From NCBI RefSeq assembly GCF_965363235.1, contig NC_134839.1:72926910-72990909 (forward strand): a stretch of DNA of 64,000 bases, in the 5' to 3' direction. How positions within the stretch are numbered: position 1 is the stretch's first letter; the number at the start of each line of letters is the position of its first letter. A model generated the notes under the pieces. That model had not been told where the DNA came from. It was given only the letters and a program-made list of their open reading frames with translations, and did not search any database. A program made the position numbers and the translations under genes. Of the stretch, positions 46,301 to 56,867 are shown in pieces. This stretch comes from Mytilus galloprovincialis. Taxonomy: Eukaryota > Mollusca > Bivalvia > Mytilida > Mytilidae.

Positions 46301-47441
46301 ATTATGTTCTTTGTGATATTGAAAATGTCAGGCTACAAATAAATGTTAAAAAATCAGTTTGTTGTATAATTGTATTTCAAGAAATTTATACATATTATTA
46401 TAATATATACATATATACCAGCAGCTGATTGCTAACCTGGGCAATCGGTGGAATATTACAGGATGCATCAAGAAAAGCTTGGTTTCTTGGTGTAACAATG
46501 TAACAAGCATATTTGATGAATAAATATATAATGTTGTTAAAAAAAAAATCAGTTTGCTGTTACTCTGACAGTTTCTTAATTTGTCATATTCTAAACAACG
46601 AATCATGAAAATGAAACTCTCTGGTGTGCATTTAATGAAACATTCGGTTGGCCAAAGATTTTGAAAACTATTAATCAATTCTTTAAGAATCTCATCTCTT
46701 TCAATTAAAAAGTTTCGTTATAACATCTCATCATTTAACAAGATTTGATATCTTCCATCATCAGAAATGTTTTTCTATTTTCACTCAAACAAATTGCAAA
46801 ACACTGAAAATGTCTCTTTTTTAATTTTAAATCATTAATCAAATTACGCTTTGCAATACAACTGATTCGATATTATCAATATAGTTTAACTGAGTTTCAT
46901 ACTTTCAATTTTGTTGGGGCCTCGGTGTCCAAGTGATCTGAGAAGGCGAACTACTGTATCTCTGACCAGTCAATACTGATATTGTGAGTTCGAATCCTGC
47001 ACGGAGCAGTTACCATCGATCTCAATCATTATTTACTAGTATTGTCAGTTTTTATACTGAAGGGACCCGGTACTGAAGGGGCGGTTGGTCTCTTCGGGTA
47101 CTCTGGCTTCCTCCACTTATAAAAACTGACCGCCACGAAATAGCATAATAGAGTTATAAGTGCCTTTAAACATCAACCAACTAATCAATTAATCAATCAA
47201 TAAATCTCGCATTTGTTAATAATAGAACACAATTCTATTGATAATCCTTATTGTAAATATATTACCTTCTTTATGAGATTCTTCTAATTTTAGGGTCGCA
47301 GTGGTAAACGGAAACAGGGTATTCACAGATTGTGGCAATGTACACATTACATCACCGCTTGCATATGTATGTGTATGCTGTCCATGCGTTACTGTCATCA
47401 ATCCAAAAGGAAGCGAGTGTACATGTACAAAGATGGGTTGA
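40329..47441 (+). CDS. Secreted preproprotein with BRICHOS-like proregion, furin site and Cys-rich C-terminal peptide (copy A)
   Basis: Six coding exons (40329-40385, 40657-40797, 41860-41970, 44318-44516, 45943-46060, 47294-47441) join in frame into 257 residues. Residues 1-16 are a signal peptide (MLRLQICVILVSFVSA). The proregion has IHTPAHNDVLESYLMQDF, RCLPSLRQCRL and YYVDGEEV, then LRTFYESFEYPLYI, a layout I read as BRICHOS-like; the usual second BRICHOS Cys seems to be missing. RRFKR at 171-175 is a furin-type site. The remaining 82 residues hold ten Cys, including VCVCCPC. The protein is expected in the secretory route. BRICHOS proteins are typically proproteins cut this way, with the domain chaperoning the C-terminal peptide. 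The exon structure is firm; the family call is tentative. Confidence 0.72.
40657..40797 (+). CDS. Preproprotein exon 2 (copy A): proregion
   Basis: 47 codons: KFDYQIREGKARFVENIETN, then IVKIHTPAHNDVLESYLMQD, then FQK. Acceptor AATTCCAG, donor GTTTGT, phase 0 at both ends. I see no base change from the copy at 61968-62108. Confidence 0.82.
41860..41970 (+). CDS. Preproprotein exon 3 (copy A): Cys pair of proregion
   Basis: 37 codons: GKQIRCLPSLRQCRLRDIDR, then KTSSDAGKVTESYVHSW. Acceptor TATTTATAG, donor GTATGT, phase 0 at both ends. I see no base change from the copy at 63196-63306. Confidence 0.82.
42256..42580 (+). mobile_element. 325-bp insertion present only in copy A
   Basis: Copy A reads CTTTC, then 325 bp ending in CTTTC, then AGCAAGTTTTCTTAGC. 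Copy B (63,595) reads CTTTC directly followed by AGCAAGTTTTCTTAGC. This marks an insertion with a likely 5-bp target duplication. The insert contains GAGCAGGATCTGCTTACCCT, CACCCCTAGTTTTTGGTGGG and CCATGGCATTGTCAGTTTGT, a repeat I recognise from bivalves. Confidence 0.75.
42581..44317 (+). other. Intron 3 remainder with decayed repeats
   Basis: CAGTCACTTTCTGTTTG occurs at 42682 and 43900 with flanking CTTGTATGGAAG, so parts are two copies of one repeat. TATAGAAAATCCACAGCCT (43332) is inverted at 43608. A minus-strand frame (43242-42910) recurs in copy B but I do not recognise it. Confidence 0.45.
44318..44516 (+). CDS. Preproprotein exon 4: end of proregion
   Basis: 66 codons plus one base: NKGTNSISSTNATVIKEMYY, VDGEEVVNTVELGEDLRTFY, ESFEYPLYIEK and on to SSS. 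The segment before YPLYI resembles the last strand of BRICHOS domains. One N-glycosylation site (NAT). Acceptor GTTGCAG, donor GTAAAT. Confidence 0.8.
44830..44872 (+). ncRNA. Type I hammerhead ribozyme, upstream copy (GAAA changed to GATA)
   Basis: Stem I ACATCA/TGGTGT, core CTGAAGA, stem II GAC/GTC with loop ATTTATT, then GATA in place of GAAA, stem III TCC/GGA and TC. The change hits an invariant core A, so activity is not expected. Confidence 0.7.
45371..45414 (+). ncRNA. Type I hammerhead ribozyme, downstream copy, consensus intact
   Basis: ACATCA pairs with TGGTGT (six pairs, one G-U) as stem I. CTGAAGA fits CUGANGA. GAC and GTC form stem II around ATTTATT, then GAAA. TCC and GGA form a loopless three-pair stem III, and TC precedes the predicted cut after 45408. 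Every invariant position is present. Such a short stem III is typical of ribozymes that act as dimers. Confidence 0.78.
45943..46060 (+). CDS. Preproprotein exon 5: furin site and start of mature peptide
   Basis: The exon opens with GRRFKREMQPLNNDC. R-F-K-R fits the R-x-K/R-R rule for furin-type convertases. Then come VYGVDSGRSCNYLKICE, with three Cys in the exon. Acceptor GATTTCAG, donor GTAAGT. Confidence 0.8.
46061..46914 (+). other. Intron 5 first part, nothing recognised except a GGGC run
   Basis: A short GGCGGGCGGGCGGGCGG run is at about 46155. Otherwise AT-rich intron without features. Confidence 0.4.
46915..47208 (+). repeat. tRNA-derived SINE, copy 2
   Basis: TGTCCAAGTGA at 46926 resembles an A box, and GAGTTCGAATCC at 46986-46997 is a near-perfect B box. 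The central domain has GGTTGGTCTCTTCGGGTACT and GGCTTCCTCCAC. The tail is AATCAATCAATCAATAAAT. It lies in intron 5 in sense orientation. Confidence 0.8.
47294..47441 (+). CDS. Preproprotein exon 6: Cys-rich C terminus and stop
   Basis: EVAVVNGNRVFTDCGN, then HITSPLAYVCVCCPCVTVIN, then PKGSECTCTKMG and TGA. Seven Cys. The acceptor follows CTAATTTTAG. A poly(A) signal AATAAA lies 57 bp after the stop. Confidence 0.8.
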
Positions 47442-47497
47442 TCAACTGTTAATGACTTATCGAAGGCGATTTGTATTAATTTGAAGATGACTTAGAA

Positions 47498-47503
47498 AAT
47501 AAA
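47498..47503 (+). promoter_or_regulatory. Poly(A) signal AATAAA of preproprotein gene
   Basis: A canonical hexamer shortly after the stop codon, followed by T-rich sequence. Confidence 0.6.
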
Positions 47504-49023
47504 GCATTTGATGTTTTCAGAAATTTTGAATTCTTGTTATTTTGATTTTATATAATCAATTATTTACCAGATTCCGATAGTGTCAATTCCAATACCCTAT
47601 AATTCTGTATACCACATCAATACTCTCACTTTAACTTTTAAATTATTGAAATGCTCATTTATTTGTAAGAAACAATTAGTACTGCAAACAGAGTTCATTT
47701 TTTTTAAACTTTAATGGTCCGGAAAAACACACACCTAAATTACAATCGATGGAAAGAGGAAAACGTGTACAATAAGAAAAGTTGGGTCGTAAAAATCCAG
47801 AGTGGTCACAATTTTGTGAAATTGAGGTCAAAGGTCAGACTTAAAAATATCAACATTTCAACCACAAGGACAAAAAGGAGAAATATTCTGATATTTATTC
47901 AATAGAATGCTACAAAAACGATTCAATCATAAGCATATGCTATAAACGATGTTAAAACGACAAATTTGACTACTTATATGAAAAGCTGCCATTACAAAAT
48001 GGCGTTGATTTGGAACCTTCTGATTTTTTTCAATTTAAGACACAGCAAAAGAAGAAGTGGCCTTGACTTTTTCACATCCATAAACTTTCATATTGTGTAT
48101 AGTATTTCACTATAGTATATTACAGAATTATTTTCTAAAGTAATAAACACCAGTTTATCAAATTATTTCAATATCTTTTCTATCTTTGAAAAAAACAAAA
48201 TTCAAGCGCTGAAACAGTGTTTTAATTTTGCATCTTACAGGTTGTGTATTTTGTGAAAATTAGTATCTAGTTATAGATAAATACATATTGTGTATTTACA
48301 AAGTCTGGACAGAGCAGTTATAACGCAAAATATACTATAGTCACCCGAGGCGAATGCGAGGTTTAAAAGAAATGAGTGTAAAACAGTCAGTTTGGTGCAT
48401 GATCATTTTTTTAGTGGGATAATCCTGTTAAAAAAGTTAACTCATTAATTTTTTAAGGGAAGGATGAAAAATTATACAATGCAATACCAATTTTCTAATG
48501 TTGTAAATCAAAATCAGTCATGATCCTTATATAACTTTAAAAAGCGACACACAATAGCTCAAGTTTTCATAAAATAGGGACATGAATCAATCTCTTTGTC
48601 ATCATATGCGTATTCAGTACGCGTATTACCATTACAAGACACTTCCCTTTTTTATAAGAACAAGTTCGGCGCAGGACAGAGTTTGTTCAAAGCAAACACA
48701 GTTTTTGAGTACAAATGCGATCTGGAGCGTAAATACCGTCATGATTCGGTCAAACTCGTCAGATATAGTCTTACCTTTGCATAGGAAACACAAAAGAAAT
48801 GGGAGTACAAAGTTTCGATCAATGTTCGTGACCCATATTCCCATATGCATATGCATGATGTATCTGCACTGCCATTCCCAAATGTAATGGGGCGAATGTT
48901 GCTACAGAAACGATTAATTTTGTAATAGCCATATATTTACGAATTTTTGTTATCTTTAAGGACAATATACGGTTCAGAAGCGCCTTTGTGTTATTTTTCA
49001 TCAATTAACTAACAAATGAACTT

Positions 49024-49140
49024 TTGAGCCTAGGCTCCGTTTTGAAGACCGGACCGTGACCTATAATGGTTTACTTTTATAAATTGTGACTTGGATGGTG
49101 TGTTGTTTCATTGGCACTCATTCCACATCTTCCTATATCT
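49024..49140 (-). repeat. Dispersed short repeat family S1, reverse partial copy
   Basis: The reverse complement of the start of the S1 repeat: GAGCCTAGGCTCCGTTTTGA, ACCTATAATGGTTTACTTTT, TTTCATTGGCACTCATTCCA and CATCTTCCTATATCT. Confidence 0.65.
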
Positions 49141-49499
49141 ATTAACAAGCTATGCGGGCATCATTTCCATAGAAATATCAAAACGAGGACATAGCTTATA
49201 AGAGCACTGGTGGCAGGGTGAAGTAATTGTTCTTCTTTTAATGTATCCTTGATATTTTCAGACACACCTTGGTGTAATTCTGAAAGTCTTAACATAGACT
49301 TCAATTTTCCTGCAGCAGATATGGCATCCCCTAAATTGAGTTCAGAGCTAAACTCTATATTTCATATCCCTTGGCCCCACTGTGTCTGAATTGCGTAGTG
49401 TTCTGGTTTTTTTTTAAGGTTTGTCTTTTACACAAAAACCCGGTTTTCATATCCAAACTACAAGGAAGAAACTGAGCGCGAGATCGTATAAAAGTGTCA

Positions 49500-49990
49500 G
49501 GTTGTGAGGATACATGTCGATCAGTTTGATCACATATATGGATTTCTGTTGTATCTATTTAAAGTTCCCCAAGGGTGACTGGGGAAACGAAACATGATCA
49601 CTTGGTCTTCTCCCGACCGGCAGTAAAACGAAGTGGAGCGTCCGTTTGGCTGTGCGGGATGTATCAAGTTCGCAGTCACGTCCGGTCAGAATAGGGACGT
49701 TAAGTCCGATGCCTCGTGTAAAGGGAGTGTCACGTTCTTTGCACATTAAAAACCCTTGCATCAACTCTTTGAGGAGTCCGTAGGTGGCATGTTGCAATGG
49801 AAAATTTCTGTCCCAATCCAATATACCATCATTTTCCAGCGGCAGTCTAAATTTTCCCGATCATCATCCCGAATGGCCTCTATTATGACAAAACCTATCT
49901 ATTGTTTTTATTGTTAACTTGTTCTCGTCCTGAACATGCATGAAATATTTGTCACTGGACGTTAAGCAACCAACAATCAATCAATCAATC
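49500..49990 (-). repeat. Dispersed repeat ending in TCAATCAATCAATC
   Basis: In reverse orientation it contains a moderately GC-rich stretch (GAGCGTCCGTTTGGCTG, CAGTCACGTCCGGTCAG). Its 3' side has GGACGTTAAGCAACCAACAA followed by TCAATCAATCAAT, a tail I know from mussel repeats. The 88-codon open frame in it has no recognised domain. Confidence 0.5.
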
Positions 49991-50956
49991 TAATTTAAAG
50001 ACGCACCATTTTTGCCTTCTGGTGCAAGTCTCATAACATCACTGATGATTCGCCCACTGAAAGCAGAATATTAAGAGAAGTTGGTTTTAGCATCACCTTG
50101 TCACACACCAAATATTTTCGAATCTTCAATAGTACTTTTCCCCCGACCACTTACATGCATATTAATTGCTCTGAGGTTAAATATTGACATACAATGTATT
50201 TTCACACAATGTCAACTATAGTCATTATCCGGGAAAACCTCTTATCCGAAGGATTTGGTAAACTTTTATATAAAGTCAAAATTTTATTAACAAAAATATA
50301 ACTTATTTACAGAAAATACACGAAAGAACTACTATATATATTCAAATCACTCAAAAATAAATTAACTTATACAAAATCTACATAATCACATCGAAACTAT
50401 CAAACTGATGGTGAAGGAAAAAATAAATGGTGGAGCTGATTGACGGATAGGAAATTTCCGTAATTAAAGAAGGTACAAATGATGTTTTTATTTTTGAGTT
50501 TTTGACAAATTGTTTGGAATTTGCCCAACAAAATTTGCATGCAGTATCGAAATAATATGTTTTGTCCTCTCAAATGTCAAATACTATTTTTGAATCATAT
50601 GTTTTCTCGTTTTCAAAGAAAAACGCGTTAAATTTCTATCTAAAAAACAGCCAACTTTTAGTTTGAAAGTTTTACTTGGAGATGGTATTATATTTATGTC
50701 TTCATCATTCCGATGATCCTTGATGATATGTGCATAGAAAATATTTACGAAAATTGCGGGAAATTTAACCAAAAAATATATTTTTGGATTTCAAGGTAAC
50801 TACCCAAAACCGTAAATTGAGGGGTACACCCATTAAAGGGATAAAATACAAAAATGTGACCATAGAAACTTTTTACGACCCGACGGAAATTAAAATATAG
50901 ATATTATTCTATCATTTAAAACAATTTGCAGCCGTGTGTTATTCCGGACCATTAAA

Positions 50957-51794
50957 CTCGTTAACTAAGCGTCTTTTTCGATGTCAGTTGCAGTACTAAA
51001 TGGTCCATCAACAATCGCCTTTTATAGTTAAGCTTTTAGTACATGTATTGTGCACACATCTTATGGTTTTAATATAGACTACTAATTAACCGTTTTATCT
51101 ATATTTGTGTCGGCTTTTTTTTGGCGTTTTCAGTCAATTCAGTCTAATTCAGGCTGTTGACATCATTTATTTGATCATGACGTAAACATTTCTTTAACCT
51201 TGACCAATTAAACAGTGATTAGCATTGCTTTTTTATAATCTTCGGAGTAGTGCTTAAAATGAGACATAATCATTATTCAGTAAAAGTTTTGTAACGATCA
51301 AAATAAAAAAGAATAGTATTGGAATATCACCAAAAGTCTTGCACAAATGATTTAGTTTTTGTTATAAATTAGACACTAAAGTCCCATACCAATAATACAA
51401 TCATGTTTATCGGATTTTTCTTCCATCCGGCTAACGTTATTTGTATACATATATAATATCATATGAAAAAAAAGAAAAAAAAGGTGTAATCGAAAAGGTA
51501 ATAACACATGTAGCAGGATGGGACGGAGCGAAAAAGGAAATAATGATAACAGATCACAAGTCTAATAGATCAAAACAGACAAAATTTAAACCATCGCCAA
51601 AAAAAATAACTGCGAGACACTACACAGAAAATAAAAAAAATGAGCAACAGGAACCCCACATAAAACCGCAGGTGATATCTGGAGCTTCGGATTGGTAACT
51701 TCAGTTCATGCTCCACTAGTGGCACACAATTACGAAATAAAAAGATAAAGACAGAAAATAATTTAAAAGAATGAATAACTGATAAAGCTGCCCA
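50957..51794. other. Intergenic sequence, one unrecognised open frame
   Basis: The plus-strand frame 51441-51698 (85 codons, Lys-rich, ITHVAGWDGAKKEIMI) has no splice context and no similarity that I know. Nothing else is supported. Confidence 0.35.
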
Positions 51795-52115
51795 AAATGT
51801 TCTAAAGATAGAACTGTCTGGACCTCTGTTATGGTAGAGCTATCAGAATCCGTTCTTGGGTAGAAATTTCAGAATCATTTCTAAGGTTGAACAGTCCAAA
51901 ACTGTTCTTTGGTAGAAATGTCAGAATCAGTTGTAAGGTAGAACTGTTTAAAACTGTTCTATAGTAGAGGTGTTCAAAACTATTCTAGGGTTATAACTTC
52001 AAAAACTTGTATAGATTAGAACTGCCAAATAAACTTAGGGTTATATAACTTCCAAATCTGTTATAAGTTAAAACTTCCAAATATGTATCAGGTTAGAACA
52101 CTACTCCTGTTAGAG
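51795..52115 (+). repeat. Degenerate tandem array of about 30-bp units
   Basis: About ten irregular copies of a unit like GGTAGAACTGTCCAAAACTG followed by TTCT. Non-coding. Confidence 0.75.
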
Positions 52116-53130
52116 ACTGTTTTAGGAGCCAATTTGTCTTGACAGTTCCTGACACATTTTTAAGACAGGTTAAATCTGATCCAAACTGAAGATGCAGTCA
52201 ACATAGTCCCCAAACTTTTAATTATTTAATTAGAGGACATCATCTATATAACGGAAAGTGTAGTAAAAGGTATATACCAACTTCTTTTTATATTTCATGA
52301 GAAAACTGTACGAAGTCTGTCTCATGAAAAATGAAGGAATCAGTCGGCAAACAGATGGGCACATTGTTTTGTCATATGAATGCCGATTGTCTTTGTAACA
52401 AAAACGTCCTGGAAGTGTTTTCTGATTGCAGATGACCTTATGATCGTTTACTATGCTGTTCAGAAAGATTATGTTCTTGCTACAACAAAGCCCTTGTGTT
52501 GTAAACGTCTCAATGTTAAACTGCCATTAAACTGCCATTAAAAATCACCAAAAATGGATCGCTAGGAATTATATGCAAACTATACACGGAATTCTAGCCA
52601 GTCTCAATTATATTAGTAAATGCATATAAACCAGCTTGAGGTTTTGGCTAATTAACCAAAAAAGTAAACCTTCTGGGGACTTAAATGACGAATATATGGA
52701 TGTTCAAAATGGCATGACTTGTGCAAAATCCTATGTTATTAGGAAAATTTCCATTTTGAAATATGATAAAATCTTTATTGGCAATCCCACCCCACTTACT
52801 GCATATATTTTTGCTAGAATATAATCTTTGAAAAGTGAAAATGGAAATGAAAAAAAAACTACTATTAAATACTTGGACAATGTATGAATAGCAAAAATTA
52901 TTTTAAAGACTGTGAATTATAGATAATTACATTACTCACCTGAAAAGTCCCAATATGTTTAAACTTTTTATGTGTAGAACAGTAAGACCTTTTTTTTGTA
53001 AATTGTTGTTACATTTTTTTGTGCTGTGGTTATCTAGTCAGCAATATCTGAGGATCTGAAATGGACATTGAAACCTATATACTTACTAGAGAATTTACCA
53101 AATTCCATATTTTCTCCCTCTTTCGAGTGG

Positions 53131-54425
53131 GACGTTTATTGCAAAACAGGAATACAAATTCACATTTATGTTAAGAGAAGAAGTCAGAAGCCACGAAGCA
53201 ATACATGGAAAGTGAAAAAAATTAAATCATTATGTTTTGGTTCTTATTTCATTCATATTGGCTCAAAACAAAAACAAAAATTTTTTATTTTTTATTTGTA
53301 CTATTTTTAGGTATGAAAATTCTGTTGTCATGGAAACCATCAATTTGGTAACAAAATTATGAAAATGCAGCCATTTTTAAACCAAAATATTTCAAAATAC
53401 ATACATTTTTAGATAAATCTGTATCTTTTCATAAATAGTATAAGAATACACCATTTCAGATTAATCTTACTAATTATTTTAAAAAGCACCAAATTAGTAA
53501 CCATGGCAACATGAAAATAGCATATTTTGCAATTTTTTCGGATTTGGCTAAGTTAGCAATTTTCAAAGAGCTCTAAAATCTATCTACAACCACATCCAGC
53601 CTACTGAGTGACATGTCTCAATTCATATTGGACCCAATTAACCAAAAATAGAATAAAATTGGCTGGCAAATCAAAATTGAATTGAAAAAAAAAAATATCA
53701 AAAGTTGACATTTTTGAAATTGTGAAAAAAAGTAGGAAAATGAATGACAAAGCTCTATATTGGTTCGTCTTGATTTTTTTTCAACACAAAGTATTTTTTA
53801 TCATTTTATCCTTCTTACATACTTGTTATTTCAGAAATTATAAGTTTTTCTCGTGCATCTGTCAAAATTATGCCACTGTGATATCAAAAAGTTCGGGAAA
53901 AATGAAAAAAATAGTAAATTTTTCAAAAATGAAATTTTTAATTTTGTTTTTCAAAAATTAATTAGATCCATGTTATAAAATTAATTTGAATCAGAATTAT
54001 GTTGCAATAAAAAAATTTCAAGGTATATTTCATAAAATCTGGGTGGTCTATATAAACGCTCATGTAACTGTAACATGAGGAATTCAAAATTGTTGATTTG
54101 ACATTTTTTCATCAAATGGGTGAACTTAAAAGTTCTTTTAATCCAAACTTGTTGGTGTGTTTTATAGGAGTTTGAATACATTGCAAAAATGAGCACGTCT
54201 GTATACAGTTGGGGTATGATATTATATTTTTATTGAAATCTGAGAATTGGGTGTTGATAACACTTTGTAGGTCTAAGTTATCACCGGTTTCCATAGCAAC
54301 ACAATAAATTGGGGTCTCTGAACTACCAATTCTTTAAAAAGACTCAATACAAATCGTTTTAAGTGGTTTTCAACTTAATTAGTGATTTTGACACTTTCCA
54401 TATTTTTGACAAAATGCTTGGAACC
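53131..54425. other. Segment present only in copy B
   Basis: Copy A joins CCATATTTTCTCATAC to the stretch before AGAATAGGCCCC with little between. Copy B has about 1.3 kb of AT-rich DNA here, with GTAACCATGGCAACATG near 53500 and GTTTCCATAGCAAC near 54288. It has no clear terminal repeats. It could be an insertion in B or a deletion in A. Confidence 0.5.
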
Positions 54426-56682
54426 TGGTGACCATTTCTCTCTTAATTAGAATACGCACCTTAACAGTTAAGTCGGCCATATTGAAAAGTGGCAGATGTT
54501 TATAATGGAGGTAAAATTGTTCTAAAAAATATGGGAAAACATCATTAAAACAGAGTAGATGCTTGGAAACATGATATATAGATTTCCCAGAATCTCGTAC
54601 TATTTCCACCTCTTTAAAAAACATAACATACATTCAATATGGCCGAACTAACTGTGAAGTGGCCTATTTTTCCCAAAAGAGGCACATATTTTATAACTTG
54701 TATAACCTGAGATCAGGAAATTACCAAACTCTGCACCATAGTTCTTCGGAACCTTGGCTTAATAAGTAAGACAAATTATATTAGTATATAAACACAAAGT
54801 TTGCCTGTTGTATGTTTGTTACTTTAGTCCATGTAGTCCTTTGATATTTTGAAAACCCACAGTTTTTTTTTATTATATGTATTGACTGATTACATTTTGT
54901 TTTTACAGTGTTGTCGTCTTTAACATAATTTACTCAATGTTTAAAAAAAACATTGAAAATGTACTTTCTAACCTAATTATACTAGAGCTTATTTGTTGTT
55001 ATGTATATATGCCAAGTTTTAACGTCATCATTGTCTTATACACATGTATATTGATTGACATATGAACCATCAACTGACAAGAAGATTCCTTAAGTTATTT
55101 GACAGAAAATGGCATTCAAACTAGTAAAGTAGTTGGCTAATCTGCAGACAGGAAAATGAACATGTAGTGGGGTTTAACTAGTTTTTATTTTTTAAATCTC
55201 AAGCCTCAAAGTGATAACCAAATGATTATTTAATATGTTGTGGTACTGGTAATCTTGTTCAGAGAATAACTGAGAAACATAACATTAAATAGGGTTAAAG
55301 TAATGCCTGAATGAATTGTGAATTTATCAACATTGTGCTACATATATTGTATATATATCATTTTCATGGTTAAGTGCAATATTTTTTTGTCTTTTTTTTT
55401 TAATTGCATTATTGAATTCCTTCCTAATTAAAGCCTACCTCACATTTTCTTTTATAAATATATGAGACTTAAGAAATCAAAAACTAGAAAAATAATTCAG
55501 ATACAATTCTTATTTTTATTTGCTCTGTAATTGTCACTAATTGTTGTTATTGTCCTCTTTGGCTCTCTTTAAACATATACAATACTATTTGTTTTGTATG
55601 AATTATGTATTACATACAATGTATATACCCCTTTTTACGTTATGTCCAGTGATCCTTGTAACAAATAAAGATGCTTTCAAAATAGATTTAAGAAAGAGAT
55701 CTGCAGTAAACTGAAAACTTAAATATGAAAATTTCCATTAAAAAATAAATAATATTACTAAATATTTATATTCCTAGAAAGTCTTACATGTCATTTCATA
55801 TGATTCTATTAAAACTATTCAAATTTACAATCATGTATGCCCATTCTGGAGAATGAAGAATTGAATTATATTTATTTCTGATTATCTAAAAATTATTTTT
55901 CTGTTTGTTGTCCATTTGCATCATTATATAAATCCAATGATCAATGATAGGTAAAACAGGCGACACATTACAGTGTGTTTTTTTTTTTTTTATTTTCATG
56001 CAAACTTTTAACATGCAACCAGTACATGTAGCATGTAGTGGTTTATCCAGAATAACTTTGCTGTGGTTAAGATATACACTGGTTTAAGATATATACACCT
56101 ATGAACTACTTATTTAGTGATTCATCATATTGAATTTTTACATATTTTGATGATATACATATTTCATACAACTGTTACAAATCGATAAATTAGTTATGAT
56201 TGAGAGTGAGAGTTCTGTATGTGAAATCTTCATCATTTATTGGTCTGTTAGTGCTTATGATATTAAGTGTGTACACATTTGTTTTATTATTTAAGTGTGT
56301 ACACATTTGTTTTATTATTTAAATGTGTACACATTTGTTTTATTATTTAGCTGCTTTTATAATGTACTGTTATAGAAAGTTTTTAGTTTTGAATCTTGTT
56401 GCTGAATTCTAGTTTATGTACTGTTGATACATGTTACCTGAACATGCTGAATGATTATGTTTGGATATCATGCATTTAGTTTATAAAAAATGATTCTGTA
56501 CTAAAAGTTTGATATTCTAAATGTAACATAATCAATAACTTTATATGCATTTGCTATTTCAGATTTAAAAATAAATTCACAGATATTCATAGTGTTGTTT
56601 ATTGCCTCTCCTTGTTTATAAGTTATGACTTCGTTTTGCTAAGTCCCAATATAAGACAGCATGCTATGAAAGCAAAAGTCAC

Positions 56683-56865
56683 AAGTGGTGAAGTTGCAAT
56701 GCATCGAAAATTTGACGGATACCTTCACGAGTTAAAGAATATCTTTTGAACAGATGTTGACGGATGAGTTTCCAATTGTCGTTACTACAATTCCTTTCTA
56801 TAGATCTTCTTATCCAACCTTACTTGTCTTATTAGTCTTATCACCTTGTTTGTTCTTTAATGAGC
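56683..56865 (-). repeat. Inverted repeat fragment at the copy B junction
   Basis: GTCACAAGTGGTGAAGTTGC, then GACGGATGAGTTTCCAATTG and CTTATCACCTTGTTTGTTCT, is the reverse complement of parts of 58965-59160 (AAGGTGATAAGACTAATAAT, ACGACAATTGGAAACTCATC, TTGCAACTTCACCACTTGTG). It replaces the 14 kb found in copy A. Confidence 0.75.
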
Positions 56866-56867
56866 AT

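Larger units (their letters stand above)
47710..50956. mobile_element. 3.25-kb element with TTTAATGGTCCGGAA termini
   Basis: TTTAATGGTCCGGAAAAACA at 47710 is inverted at the right end (TTATTCCGGACCATTAAA to 50956). Subterminal words also match: GTTGGGTCGTAAAAATCC with GTGGTCACA on the left, and in inverted form GTCGGGTCGTAAAAAG with TGGTCACA on the right. No transposase frame is visible. It carries an S1 repeat and another dispersed repeat inside. Confidence 0.6.

Noticed and set aside
46915..47010. Possible tRNA gene
   Set aside because: It has pol III boxes but no proper cloverleaf, and it is followed by SINE body and tail, so it is a SINE head.
49555..49821. 88-codon minus-strand frame
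   Set aside because: It lies within a dispersed repeat that I recognise. No known domain.
50040..50080. CACTGATGATT and CTGAAAGC as another hammerhead
   Set aside because: The stems do not pair and the GAAA position is wrong.
51441..51698. 85-codon plus-strand frame
   Set aside because: Compositionally biased to Lys, no splice context, not recognised. It could not be called a gene.
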